A stretch of DNA of 64,000 nucleotides from Chaenocephalus aceratus (GCA_023974075.1 CM043785.1:21014169-21078168); one strand, 5' to 3'. Counted from the first letter of the stretch, positions 44,784-55,103 are shown. A program made the numbers and translations. Notes: generated by a model not told the origin, from the letters alone.

Positions 44784-45387
44784 CAACACAAACAACAAAC
44801 AGGCTGACAGGAATTGCTCAACATGTATAGCCTCCTTTGCAATATAAGATTCTGAAAAGTCACTAACTCTCAACTAATGCTTAGTGAAACATTTTAAATA
44901 TGGTTGCCATCAACCACAGAATAAGAACATAAATACCTAGAAACACCAATAGTGGAGACCACCCACAAAGCATATAAGCAATTCATTATGTTTACCAACA
45001 AGAAAACATAACAACATATCTAATTTCTAGATTGAATGTCTAGGCTGCTGTAACTGTACATACAGCAGGAAAAGTACCTGTATGCAAAATGTCACTAATC
45101 AGTCAAATGAAGTGCAGCTGTTACATAAAAAGAGACATGCTCGGTCCTCACCATTAAATAAATCACATCTCTTGGTAACTTTTTTTGATAAAACATGACA
45201 AAATGCAATATATTCCATTACAATCTACCAATATTCTAACAATTGTACACCTGAATAAGCACACTTTTACAACAAATCACACATTATAAGCATACACAGA
45301 AAGCTGTCATTAAGAATGTATCATTTAGGCCCACAGAGCCTTGCACTGTTCATTAAAACAGCAACAACGTTAAATATTAACACACCG
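44784..45387. other. No feature recognised
   Basis: AT-rich sequence without coding or repeat signatures. Confidence 0.5.
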
Positions 45388-45389
45388 TA

Positions 45390-45780
45390 CTTGCCAACCT
45401 TGAGACCTAAGAAATCGGGAGCATTTAAAAACCACCGCCCATGGGGGGGCGCTAGGGCTAGTGGATCGCTGGAGCTGAGAACTGTTAGCGCCGGAGCCTC
45501 GCAGCAGGGAAACTGAAACTGTTGAGCACATAATTGCGCCGCATTCGCGCATAGATCGTCCGCAATAAGCATAATAAGCATATACACAGGCTTATTGTTG
45601 TTGTAAGTGCAATGCATTGCTGCCTGTAGCACCATCCTTGATGGAACATATGTGTGGGCTGGACCTGTATAGTTTAATTTACAGGAAGTCGTGAGTAAAT
45701 CTGATTTTGTCAGAAATCGGGAGAAATATGACCCCGGGATGAAATCGGGAGAGGGCAATGAAATCGGGAGGGTTGGCAAG
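45390..45780. mobile_element. TA-flanked MITE, 'cttgccaacc' termini
   Basis: TA at 45388-45389 and 45781-45782 bounds cttgccaacc at the left and ggttggcaag at the right. The 'aaatcgggag' motif occurs near both ends (45411 and 45758) in inverse relation to the terminus. This family is widespread in aquatic vertebrates. TA flanks point to ISL2EU or Mariner. The ORFs crossing it are artefacts. Confidence 0.68.
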
Positions 45781-45782
45781 TA

Positions 45783-47683
45783 TGAGTAACACGGTATACC
45801 TTGAACAAGTTGTCTGTTGCTTTCTGTGCAGAATAATCCATCCAAACAAAATGTAGGTTCTTCTTAAACAAACGTTCCACATCCCAACTTGGAAAGGTCT
45901 TCAGCAAGAAGCTCTACGTTAGTAGCAGAAAGCAATGCTAGCAAAAAAAAAACGCTAGCATTTATATATCCATTGCGGAGTTACTCCTCCTTCCGCATAC
46001 TGTAGTTGTACCGAAAGTCTGTCTTCAAACGTTATCCACGCCATCGTTGTTCAGGTGCTCTGTTATTTTAAACTCATATTTTATAATACAATATAACTCT
46101 GTAGCAACTTCGGTTGGCTCACTGTCTAAAAAAGCAGATTCAAGGCAACAGGCTGGTGCTAATTACTCTGTTTTAGTGCAGGTGTGCAGCCAGTGGCGCA
46201 GGTGATGCGGATGTGAAGCGCATAATAAAGTTGTCTACAAAACACCTATACATTTGAAACATTTAAAGAAAAAATTAAGCAGTAAAACAAATATTACAAA
46301 CATGTTGAGGTTTACGTTATCTCCTAAAATGTGTATTATTTATGCATAAGTGCCAGTCAAATTACTAACTTCCTAATATTAACATGACACTTTTTTATTA
46401 GGTCAAATAAAGATTTCAGGGATAGGCATTCCATATCTTTCCATACCCCATGGTGATCTACTAAGATGTCTCAGTCAGCCTATTGTTATACTGTAAGGGA
46501 CAAGGGTAGTGAGTCTCCATTAGACTTATTATACTTTTCCCCTAATCTGTTTTCTCCCCTGGCCTAGGCTACTGCTTGCAAAGTATTTCTGATTTATGTA
46601 TTCCTTAGTTATCGTAGTGTCGTAATGGTTAATATAGCCACCCCAAAAAAACGTGGCTTGTAAGTAGCTCTAAGGTTAGGAGCTTTCAGATGATATTACT
46701 GCAAAAGAGAATAACAATGACTACTGTAAAAGGCCTTCATTTTATTAGACAATCATTGTTCAGATTACCAAGAAGCCACTCATATTAACTTTACACAGGT
46801 TAGAAGTATGCTTGTTTAAAGATAAAGTGTAAAAGCTTTTTTTAAATGAAGCTGCCCAACCTTATCTCTCTTTTGGCTTGACATTCATTCAGACCATGGA
46901 AATTACATGAAATTTCACTCATAAAGAGTAAATCCCTTCAAATGTTACATCTTACAGTTATAGAGAAATGTAGAGACTGTTCTTATGACAACAACGCTTC
47001 AAATTGTTAATGTTCCAACAAATGTAGATTTACTTTTTACCTGGAAAAAATATGTTTTCCCACATTTCCCGTTCTGAATAGGCTCATTACTTCTACCCAT
47101 CAGGTAGCTCAGGGATGGTGCTGTATTCGGTTTAATAGGAAAATCAGGAAAATCAGTGCAAAAGCAGTAAGAACTATTTCTATTTATAACTCTCTTTTGC
47201 AGGCATTCATTGTAGAGTTGATGACCCAAATCTAAGTCCCCATAGTTCAAAGGCATGGTGATGTATGTGTGAGTGTGTGTTTGTGAGGTAATGACATTGC
47301 TTTAAAATCCAGGAGGGGGGCTTTTCACCCAGGGAGAAAAAGGTAATGAGTGTGCACCTGTGTTTTGTGACTACCAGTATGCATGCTTGAATACATGATT
47401 TTCTTTATGACAAACCTCTCCACAAACGTGTGTGCAGGCATCCATGCCTGGCTGTTTTCATACATGCTGTGTTGCAACCTTGCTTTATGTTTTTTGTACT
47501 TTCCAATGGAACTGTGTGACTTTGACCAAACACACCTACAAACACACACAGTATCGGGGAGCTACTTATTCAGTGATAAAAGGCGAGCCAGAGGGAACCC
47601 AGTAATTGAACTCCAGTGAGCGAAGCTTGGAAGCACCGTGCCGTATCGGGGTAATAAGAAAAAAGTTATTATTCACCTCAAAG

Positions 47684-47715
<32 letters not shown>

Positions 47716-48917
47716 GCACAGTAATAGCAGTCACATATTGGAGCACATTCAAAAAGACTAGAACAACAACATAGCGTTCACACAACAAAACTACACATTT
47801 TGTGGGTTTATAGTTTTCCTGCTGAACCAAGTTTGAAGGATGATGAAGATCAGAGTATGGAGCCGTTGAATAAGCAAATAAACTTTAAAAATATTGACTT
47901 TCACACTCTCTACCTCCTGTTGTTCCACTGAATAAATCAGATCTCTCTCACCCTCCTTTTGAAATAATTCACTACATTCGTAGGAAGAATTCATTGCGTA
48001 TCAGTTTGGCTGCAGTTCTGCAGTGCAAGCACATTCAGACATTTACACACAAAAAGCAAAACAGTGTACAATAACTTGTTCATGTGCACAGGCTCATGTG
48101 GTGAATGAATGTTCTTATGCAAACTGCTGGTACATTTTTTACAAACAGAAACTAACGTTCAGAGAAGCAAATTTCCTCCTCCACTCAATTGCCAATGTGT
48201 TACAGCTTGTCCTTCATTCTTCTCATGTTTTACCAATAGTATGCAATATTATTAACATATTCCTATTTATTTTTGACAGCCCTTTACATTTTCAATAATC
48301 CAATATATCATAAATGATTCAAAAGAAGCTCCATGCCATATTAAGACATGACAACATACATGTATTATCTTCTAGACTTGCAAGTTTAGTTCAGTTTCTA
48401 GGTTACTTATTCTATGTGTAAACATACTGTACACACATGCATATTTAAAAACTGCAACATATTACAGATATCTGTCATCTCATTGAAATTGGTATTTTAA
48501 TCTGAAAGAAAACTTAAATTGGACTCATGGTGTGCCTCATAGTAAAAATAAAATGACATTGGAACAATTACAATGATGGAGCAATGGTCCATTGATGATC
48601 TCTTCTAAATATCTGAATTTATTGGATGAGCACACTGGAAATGACCCAAAAAAGTCATAATCACAATTGCAATCTCTTTGTTTAATGCTCTGAGTCCAGT
48701 GTTTGAGTTATAAGTTATAACACTTCAATAGTATTTAGGAGGGTCTTGTATATTTTTCGTTGTTAGTTCTATCAACTACTACTCTCTGATACTGCCCACT
48801 GATATTTCCTAATTCACCCAGGAAAAGTCCATTTCAATTCTAGTCTGTATAATCTCGTCTTTATTATGTTTTTAAAATCTTTTGAGAAATATGACCAATA
48901 ATTCCGAAATGTCAAAA
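45783..48917. other. 3.1 kb without a recognisable gene; short (CA)n at 47684-47713
   Basis: AT-rich DNA with ordinary chance ORFs and a 30-bp CA microsatellite. I see no domain, TE terminus pair or RNA gene. Confidence 0.5.
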
Positions 48918-49200
48918 CTATAGGTTACTTACGTAACCCCAGGCTTCAGAGTAACATGAAGTGAGATGTCTCACTATGGATGCGCCTCATCGCGGAGCAA
49001 ACAGAAGCATCAATCTCATTACGCCAATCCTGATTGGCTGGTGATCTTGACGTCAACGTCAGGGGAAATCACCCCCTATAAGTAGCCTGCGCCACGATGC
49101 ATGCGTCATTCAAAATAAGCACCTCTTCTCGCTTCACCAGAGCAAGGAGGGCCGTCTGGTGAGACTGGGGTTACGTAAGTAACCTATAGTTCTCATTCAT
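48918..49200. repeat. DIRS inverted terminal repeat, 3' side
   Basis: It begins ctataggttacttacgtaac, repeated inverted at 49168-49189. The block at 48940-49145 is the reverse complement of 54527-54700. Compared with the 24.5-kb copy, the inner palindrome partner (tcacttcatgttactctgag) is deleted here. Confidence 0.88.
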
Positions 49201-49277
49201 AACACTCCGTTCGATGTCTCACTATGGGATATTGTAGCTCCCGTATTGCCAGACGAGCTTATCTCGAAGATCACCGA

Positions 49278-50568
49278 TCAACCAGAATTTAACAGGTGGA
49301 GTCCCGACTCAACAAGGTGCCCAGCACTGCTCGGGCCACGCTTGGAGCGGAGACGTCTAGCCTGTAAAAGCGGACAAAAGTGAGCGGCGAGGACCAGCTC
49401 GCCGCTGCACAGATGTCTTGTATGGAAACACCCTTGAACAAAGCCCAGGATGTAGCCAGGCCCGAGTCGAGTGAGCCCGCAGACCCGAAGGTGCTTGCAG
49501 ATTCTGACTCGTATAGGCCAAAGCAATTGCCTCCACGATCCAGTGGGAGAGCCGTTGCTTAGTAACAGGTTTACCCTTGTGAGGATTAGCCCAGGACACG
49601 AAGAGTTGGTCATTAAGACGAAGCTCTTTTGATCTGTCCATATATGTGTGTAAAGCCCGGACTGGACACAACAGATCCTGCTGCTGCACCCCGGAGGAAA
49701 CCAGCTGCGGAGGAAATGCCTCAATGTCAATTTGGGTACACGAACCAACCACCTTTGGTGTAAAGGCAGGGTTGGGTTTCAACAACACTCTCGTTTGCCC
49801 TGGGGCGAACTGAGTGCATGAGGGATGTACAGACAGTGCATGGATATCGCTGACCCGCTTGGCGGATGCCAGGGCCAGTAACAGCACTGTCTTGAGTGAC
49901 AGATGTTTCATGTCAGCTCCTTCCAGGGGTTCAAATGGGGTCATTTTGAGCCCATTTAGAACCACTGCCAGGTCCCATAAGGGCACCAGCGACCTGGAGA
50001 CAGGGAGGAGCCTGCGAGTTCCCTTCATAAAACGGCAAACCAAAGGATGTTGGCTAGCCGTCTTACCCTCAAAGCCCACATGGCATGCAGCAATAGCAGC
50101 CAGGTACACCTTGATCGTGGAGAAAGCTCTGTGTTTTTCGATCAAGTCCTGTAGAAATGATAAAATCACCCCGACAGGACATTGAAAAGAGATGTGTCCT
50201 TCTTGAAGACACCACTCCTCAAACACCCTCCACTTACAGTCGTAAAGAGACCTGGTGGAGGAAGCTCTCGCACTCTGAATAGTGTTTATCACCTTCTGAG
50301 GGAGTCCCACTGTATTCAGATTGTACCACTCACGGGTCAGGCCCATAGTGCCCCGCGCTCTGGGCGTGGGTAAAGGATCGCCCCCCCCGCCTGAGACAAT
50401 CTGTCCCTGCGTGGTGGGGGCTGCCATCGCTGCCCGCACAACAGCTGATATATCTCCGCCAGCCCGTACATTGCGGGCTAGGGCGGAAACATCAGAGTAA
50501 GTGTGTGGCGTTGCTCCTTCACTCTGGCCAGAGTTGGAGGTAACAGAGCCAGGGGTGGGAACACGCAC
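49278..50568 (-). pseudogene. DIRS tyrosine recombinase, frameshifted near its catalytic end
   Basis: The main frame (50568 down to about 49455) parallels the intact recombinase at 24870-26120: GLPQKVINTIQSARASSTRS, ALASAKRVSDIHALS with the catalytic Arg, and AHSTR with the second His/Arg pair. Immediately after HSTR the frame breaks, and the reading (AWLHPGLCSRVFP) no longer gives the W and catalytic Tyr. The lost segment sits in another frame between 49278 and 49455. The enzyme can therefore not be made. The upstream linker SVTSNSGQSEGATPHTYSD is out of frame relative to the RNase H block. Confidence 0.9.
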
Positions 50569-50648
50569 AGAGGACCCGGAGGTCGATCGTGTACGAGTGT
50601 GTCACCGCCTAACAGTGCGTTTAAATCGTGCATTAAAGAGAACAGCTG

Positions 50649-50987
50649 TCATTGAGCATTTTCTCTTTTTGCGAACAGACTTAACGCGGCTCCGCCGTAA
50701 CGCACCCACAGCGGACTCCCGATCCTTGGATGAGGAGTCCAGTCTGCATAGAGTGGTGCACCTCTGGACAGTAGTTCTGTCCCGAGGTGCATAACTCCCG
50801 GTACCTGTGTCGCTCTCAGAGAGAGGAGACGTCTGCTGCTCCAAGGGATCAGTTTGTGTGCCAGTGTGTGTGACTGGAGACAACGCAACCTCCCTTGGCG
50901 GTTCATACACGATATTGTGTTGTCTGTCCTCACGAGGACATGGTGTCCTCCGAGAGAAGGCAGGAAGCGTTTTAGGGTGGGGAACAC
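50649..50987 (-). pseudogene. DIRS RNase H domain
   Basis: The minus-strand frame contains FPTLKRFLPSLGGHHVLVRTD, NRQGRLRCLQSHTLAHKLIP and LLSLRATQVPGVMHLGTELLSR. The D of VRTDN is kept, while the GADLLSR of the sister copy has become GTELLSR and two codons are missing after TDN (TISCMNRQG versus TTTISYINHQG). Upstream, where reverse transcriptase should be joined, the sequence turns into unrelated DNA at about 51000. Confidence 0.83.
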
Positions 50988-51185
50988 CGCTAAAAGCTCC
51001 GGGTAGTTTACGTGTGCCCGCTGGAGGTCTCTGCTCTATAGGGACCTCTCACCGGGCGACCTTCGTAAATACCCTATCAGCCTGTCTGACCTGTGTCCGT
51101 GGTGACCACCTTCCGTGAAAAGACAGCACCCGTAGGCGCGTCCCGCACTAGAAAAGTCGGGTGTAGTGCCACTACGCATTACATA

Positions 51186-52178
51186 TTAACCAATACTCTC
51201 CGCACGCCGTGGCGCGCGGGGTTTAGTTTTATTATGAGGCCCATGTTGAGTGGGTGCATTACGAGGAAATGTTTCCCCGTAATCTGACTCCGCTCGGTGG
51301 GCATTATAGATAAAACCCTTCTTTCTAGGAGAGAGAGAACCTCTCTCTCCAGCATATGGGTTGACTCTCTCTGGGTTTGTGAAAACAGATAAAGTATAAC
51401 TGTTTTGAGAAGCCCAGGCAGATGTCGTGAGTATCTCCTGCTGTATGCTCCTTTGAGCCAGCTGAGATGTCACGCTTACGGCTCCGGCCGGCACTGCGCA
51501 TGCGCGTGACGGAGGTGCCCTTACAGCTCCAGCCGGCACTGCGCATGCGTGTGACGGTGGTGCCTTCACAGCTCCAGTCGGCACTGTGCCTGCGCGTGCC
51601 GGTGGTGCCCTTACAGCTCTAGCCGGCACTGCACATGCGCGTGACGGTGGAGCCTTCACGACCCCAGCCGGCACTGCGCATGTGCGTGGCGGTGGTGCCC
51701 TTAAAGCCCCAGCCGGCACTGCGCATGCGCGTGGCGGTGGCTTCACGGACCCGTCAATAATCCGCCTCTTGAGAGATGCCATAGCTGCTCTCAAAAGGGG
51801 AAGAATTGGCGGGCTGTCCTTTACAGCTCTAGCCGGCACTGCGCATGCACGTGACGTTAGTGCCCTTAAAGCCCCAACCGGCACTGCGCATGCGCGTGGC
51901 GGTGGTGCCTTCACAGACCCGTTTATTATCCGCCTTTTGAGAGAGGCCGTAGCTGCTCTCAGAAGGAGATTTATAGTTAACGGACTGTTTATTGTTTTTC
52001 TTTTCATTTTTTTGAGCTGCGCCCTTGGCCGAAGCCTGGATGCGTCAGCGGAAAATGGTTTATTTAAACAACAAAGATGTGACATGTGTTTTATGCGGAC
52101 TTGAGGATGACGTTGAGGCATCTCTCGAGGCAGCAGGGACACGTTTAGAGCCGGGGAAAGAACTTCCAGCTCTGTCAC
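51186..52178 (-). CDS. Repeat-encoded open frame between gag and RNase H, function unknown
   Basis: A 330-codon open frame on the minus strand that overlaps the 45-bp minisatellite. Because 45 is divisible by three, it encodes about eight 15-residue units of the type APPSRACAVPAGAVR. A longer duplicated block, LLRAA(T/M)ASLKRRII(N/D)GSVK, precedes two of the clusters. The C-terminal part (SVFTNPERVNPYAGERGSLSP...) is not repetitive. I recognise no domain. It occupies the place of reverse transcriptase and may be only a by-product of the repeat rather than a protein. Confidence 0.3.
   Translation of the reverse strand: MTELEVLSPALNVSLLPREMPQRHPQVRIKHMSHLCCLNKPFSADASRLRPRAQLKKMKRKTINSPLTINLLLRAATASLKRRIINGSVKAPPPRACAVPVGALRALTSRACAVPARAVKDSPPILPLLRAAMASLKRRIIDGSVKPPPRACAVPAGALRAPPPRTCAVPAGVVKAPPSRACAVPARAVRAPPARAGTVPTGAVKAPPSHACAVPAGAVRAPPSRACAVPAGAVSVTSQLAQRSIQQEILTTSAWASQNSYTLSVFTNPERVNPYAGERGSLSPRKKGFIYNAHRAESDYGETFPRNAPTQHGPHNKTKPRAPRRAESIG
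51475..51960. repeat. 45-bp-period CpG-rich minisatellite with NRF-1-like palindromes
   Basis: Units of the form agccggcactgcgcatgcgc followed by gtgacggtggtgcccttac repeat with exact 45-bp spacing. The 12-mer at positions 51495, 51540, 51585, 51630, 51675, 51720, 51840 and 51885 is tgcgcatgcgcg or a close variant. Three copies (51495, 51720, 51885) are perfect and match the NRF-1 consensus YGCGCAYGCGCR; four differ by one transition and one by two changes. A non-unit insert separates the sixth and seventh copies. Confidence 0.92.
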
Positions 52179-52284
52179 AGAGGGGAGAAGGAGGGGCTGT
52201 CAGGCCGCTCGCTTCTTCTTCCTCGACTGCTGGCCGAAATTCTGGGTTGGCTGCACCTGGGCTGCAGCCGGAACCGGAAATGTT

Positions 52285-53253
52285 CTAGGCCAACTCGCCC
52301 GTCTCCTGCCTGGGCTGCGACCTCTGCTGTCCTGGTACTTTAAACCTAGCAGGGTTCGGTGCAGCTTGGGCGAAGGGCAGCTGTTGCGAAGGCAGCGGCT
52401 GGACCCTTCGAGGGAGACAGAGGTGGAGGGCCTCGTCTTCCTTCTTTTTCGACTCGCACTTCCTCTGCATGGAAGCGAGAGCGGAGCCGAAAATCCCCTC
52501 GGGAACGATGGGCATGTCAAGCACATCTTCCTTTTCCCGGTCTGGGAGGTTGGTGAGGTTGAGCCATCTAGCTCTTTCCTGCACCACCATGATCCCCATT
52601 ACCTTGCCCGTGGCCTGGACGGCGCAGCGTTGGACACGGAGACAAATGTCTGTGACCGCGGCTATCTCGTCCAGAGTGGCCGGTCCAGGATTGCTCGACA
52701 GATCCTCACAGCGCTCCGCTTGGTACGCGGTTAGCATCGAGGAAACGTTCAGAGCCCTGGCGGACAATGCTGCGGCTCTGTAGGACCGTTCAGTCATGGT
52801 CAACTGGAATCGGTCCGTTTTTGCTGGCAGCGTGGGGTTCCTGCTTGGTGACGGGCCCATCCTCGGTAGGAGGTGGGCTGCCACCAGCGGTTCCATAGGC
52901 GGTATGCGGAGCAAGCCGAGCCTCTCCATACCGTCACAGTCAAGGGAGGAGGCACCCTGGATTGGGGCCTTGTTGCTAAAGGGCCGGTCTCTCCACGAGA
53001 CCGACACCTCATCCAACATCTCCGGGAAGACCGGAAGGAGTTGCCTCTTCGTCCTCGTTGTTTGGGGAAAATGTTTCCCCTCGTAACGGGACCTGGAGGT
53101 CTCCTTGGCCATTTCGGGCCACGGGATGTCTAGCCTGGACGCAGCGCGCTGACACACGGCCTGCAGGTCCATGCTTAGACAGAGCGAAGCTGGTGTGCTA
53201 TCGCCAGAGATCAGTTTGTGCCCAGATGGAAGGCTGACAGGCAGGTATGCCAT
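52285..53253 (-). CDS. DIRS gag-like protein, C-terminal two-thirds
   Basis: This frame is open from ATG 53253 to a stop at 52285 (322 residues). It contains PGPATLDEIAAVTDICLRVQ, ATGKVMGIMVVQERARWLNL and LPDREKEDVLDMPIVPEGIFG, and ends in a Gln/Pro/Arg-rich tail (VPGQQRSQPRQETGE). This matches the layout of fish DIRS gag proteins, which are thought to package the RNA. The lack of CCHC knuckles is normal for DIRS. The true N-terminus probably lies beyond the hAT insertion, in the frame at about 54030-54200 (RRLGSAAAGSKC). The Met at 53253 is then internal. Confidence 0.75.
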   Translation of the reverse strand: MAYLPVSLPSGHKLISGDSTPASLCLSMDLQAVCQRAASRLDIPWPEMAKETSRSRYEGKHFPQTTRTKRQLLPVFPEMLDEVSVSWRDRPFSNKAPIQGASSLDCDGMERLGLLRIPPMEPLVAAHLLPRMGPSPSRNPTLPAKTDRFQLTMTERSYRAAALSARALNVSSMLTAYQAERCEDLSSNPGPATLDEIAAVTDICLRVQRCAVQATGKVMGIMVVQERARWLNLTNLPDREKEDVLDMPIVPEGIFGSALASMQRKCESKKKEDEALHLCLPRRVQPLPSQQLPFAQAAPNPARFKVPGQQRSQPRQETGELA

Positions 53254-53264
53254 GTTGTACTTTT

Positions 53265-54034
53265 AGCCGGGCTCATTACGCAGACGTGCGCGCCTCTGTT
53301 ACTACCTCGTAGTAACACAATGGCGACCGGCAGTACACCTGCGGCTGTACCGCTTGCAATTAGGTTCAACTACAAAAACTTCGAACAAAACGCCGGCGGC
53401 ACCAACAAAAGGAGCGCACACTGCAAAGTCTGCAATATCAAAATCAAGGATGCTGGCGCAAAAACGTCGAATTTCATCAGGCACTTGAAAACTCACCCGG
53501 AGAGGTCAGTCACATTAACGCATATGGACGCATATGGACATGTTTAACTCAGCATCAGCTATGTAATGTTAACTTAGCTTGCTACTAGCTTTGTATTTGT
53601 GATACTGATTTCTGATTCTGAAGTGTTTTGCTTATAAGTTGTTTGCATTTAGCTAAAGTGTGATGTTTTTCCTCATATTGCATTGCAATAGCCTGTTTAA
53701 AGTGATCATATAACAAACAACTAATCAGTACTGATACTGTATGCTAATAGATAGGAGTGATAATAACACAGTAAATGCTTTGCATTTCTTAGATATAGCT
53801 GTGCAGTATTCTTAACAGACTGGATAGCAGCAGACAATAGAAGGCTTATTACAACCAGAAGAGACATGAGACTTTTATTTTTTTAGAGACTTGAGACTTG
53901 ACTTGGACTCGTGACCAAAGACTTAAGACTTGATCAAGTCTCACCCCACAAAGACTTGAGACTTGACTTGGACTCGTGACCAAAGACTTGAGACTGGACT
54001 TGGACTTGCAAAAAAAGACTTGTGAACATCTCTG
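53265..54034 (+). mobile_element. hAT fragment inserted in the DIRS gag region
   Basis: The right end reads ...gacttggacttgc(a)n-gacttgtgaacatctctg, a hAT terminus of the family in which 'gacttgagacttgacttgga' repeats near the ends; two copies of that block are visible at 53885-53995. An N-terminal BED exon lies at 53320-53504 in the same orientation. No matching left terminus or 8-bp duplication is found, so the left end was lost. Confidence 0.72.
53320..53504 (+). pseudogene. BED-finger exon of hAT transposase with splice donor
   Basis: ATG 53320 reads MATGSTPAAVPLAIRFNYKN, then C35-K-V-C38, TSNFIRHLKTHPER with H55 and H59. These are the zinc ligands of a BED finger; the usual W is replaced by F/Y (RFNYKNF). 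The frame runs into gtcagt at 53505, a good splice donor, so this is a first coding exon. No second exon remains before the element ends at 54034. The copy is an orphan exon. Confidence 0.75.
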
Positions 54035-54200
54035 GTGCCTGACACTTTGAACCCGCAGCCGCAGAGCCGAGCCTCCGAGTTCCTGACTCCTCTGGTGTGA
54101 GGGAGAGAGGCGTCCATCTTATACGCTGTGTGGCGTGAAGAGGACCCGCTCGTAACAGGTACGTCGAGAGAAAAAGGACGGTGTGGGTCTTTTTTCTCAA
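54030..54200 (-). pseudogene. Probable N-terminal remnant of DIRS gag
   Basis: The minus-strand frame contains LSLTPEESGTRRLGSAAAGS, then KCQ, before it is interrupted by the hAT end at 54034. Its position directly upstream of gag in the sense direction, separated only by the hAT, suggests it was the start of gag. The assignment rests on position and not on a clear motif, and this DNA also forms two of the leader hairpins. Confidence 0.3.
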
Positions 54201-54447
54201 AGAATATTACCTGGTGTGGTAATATCCTTTTAATCCTTTTTCTCCTTCGTGGAAGAGAAAAGTAAAAAATCCGTCCTCGCTACCGTGGTGTCGGCAGTGA
54301 GGGGAAAAAACAAGCTAGCAGCAGGTGTGTTGCTAGCTTGAACAATCAAAACTTTACCTTAATTCCTGAGGAAGAATGGCGAGGTTGATTATAATACTAA
54401 CTGGTGTGTTTTAGTACTATACTCTTCTGCGAGGCAGAATAGTGTAG
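54117..54447 (-). promoter_or_regulatory. DIRS leader: chain of hairpins sharing a GGTGTG / CACACC loop
   Basis: Consecutive stem-loops can be drawn on either strand: 54117-54141 (loop tgtgtg), 54168-54198 (12-bp stem with one wobble, loop ggtgtgg), 54204-54225 (8-bp perfect stem, loop tggtgt), 54275-54302 (loop gtggtgtc), 54311-54340 (10-bp perfect stem, loop gcaggtgtgt), 54391-54420 (loop ctggtgtgtt) and 54417-54447 (14-bp stem, loop gag). Stem sequences are unrelated but the loops share the core. The region lies between the terminal repeat and gag, so it would be RNA leader. Promoter, packaging or priming roles are guesses. Confidence 0.6.
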
Positions 54448-54526
54448 CCGGCTAACGCCCGTCGACCGAAATTAGCTTTTGGTTCAGTCTGTGGACTGTT
54501 AAGCTAGCCCGGCTACCATTAGAGAT

Positions 54527-54723
54527 GTGCTCTGAAGCGAGAAGAGGTGTTTGAATGACGCATGCGTCGTGGCGCAGGCTACTTATAGGGGGTGATTTCC
54601 CCTGACGTTGACGTCAAGATCACCAGCCAATCAGGATTGGCGTAATGAGATTGATGCTCCTGTTTGCTCCGCGATGAGGCGCATCCATAGTGAGACATCG
54701 AACGGAGTGTTATGAATAAGAAC
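54527..54723. repeat. DIRS inverted terminal repeat, 5' side
   Basis: It is the reverse complement of 48945-49145 over most of its length, including cgcatgcgtcgtggcgcagg, tgacgttgacgtcaagatca and gagacatcgaacggagtg. It ends at ...gttatgaataagaac; the outer ctatagg palindrome of the other end is missing. DIRS transcription normally starts in or near this repeat. Confidence 0.88.
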
Positions 54724-55088
54724 GGTAAAGTAGAAAAGAGAGAAGCATGAGTGAAAGAAGTCAAGGAAGGGAAGAAGGAATAGTCCCTTCTTACAGAGTA
54801 GTATGTCTTCTTCTTTTTTAATCTACAGCCTCTCTGTTCCCCTGTGCTCCCATTGGACCCAGTGGCATCTGAAGCCAAGAGCCCAACACACACACAACCT
54901 CTCACACACACTGACATGTAACACGGCAGTTGAATGAAAACACAATCTTCTTCCCAAAATGCAATCATCCATAGTCCATTTTAATCTCAACCCCGCCCCC
55001 CCAACCAATACATAACTACTTTGGCTGTGATTATCTGTAGACTTATCTACCTCCAGTTACTGACATCCCATATATCTACTCCTGAAAG
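54724..55088. other. No feature recognised
   Basis: Short AT-rich spacer after the DIRS element. Chance ORFs only. Confidence 0.5.
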
Positions 55089-55103
55089 CGTGTGTGTGTG
55101 TGT

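Larger units (their letters stand above)
48918..54723 (-). mobile_element. DIRS-type retrotransposon, end-to-end copy lacking reverse transcriptase
   Basis: Inverted terminal repeats are present at both ends: 48918-49200 and 54527-54723 share blocks such as accagccaatcaggattggc and tgacgttgacgtcaagatca as mutual complements. In sense (minus) order it has a hairpin-rich leader, gag, a GC-rich minisatellite region, RNase H and a tyrosine recombinase. The reverse transcriptase expected between gag and RNase H is absent. A hAT fragment interrupts it at about 53265-54034. Frameshifts affect the recombinase. The sister copy at 24488 supports the layout on the recombinase side. Confidence 0.92.

Noticed and set aside
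51475..51960. A CRISPR-like or origin-type repeat array
   Set aside because: Units are directly adjacent without unique spacers, lie in a eukaryotic retrotransposon and are in frame with an ORF. It is a minisatellite.
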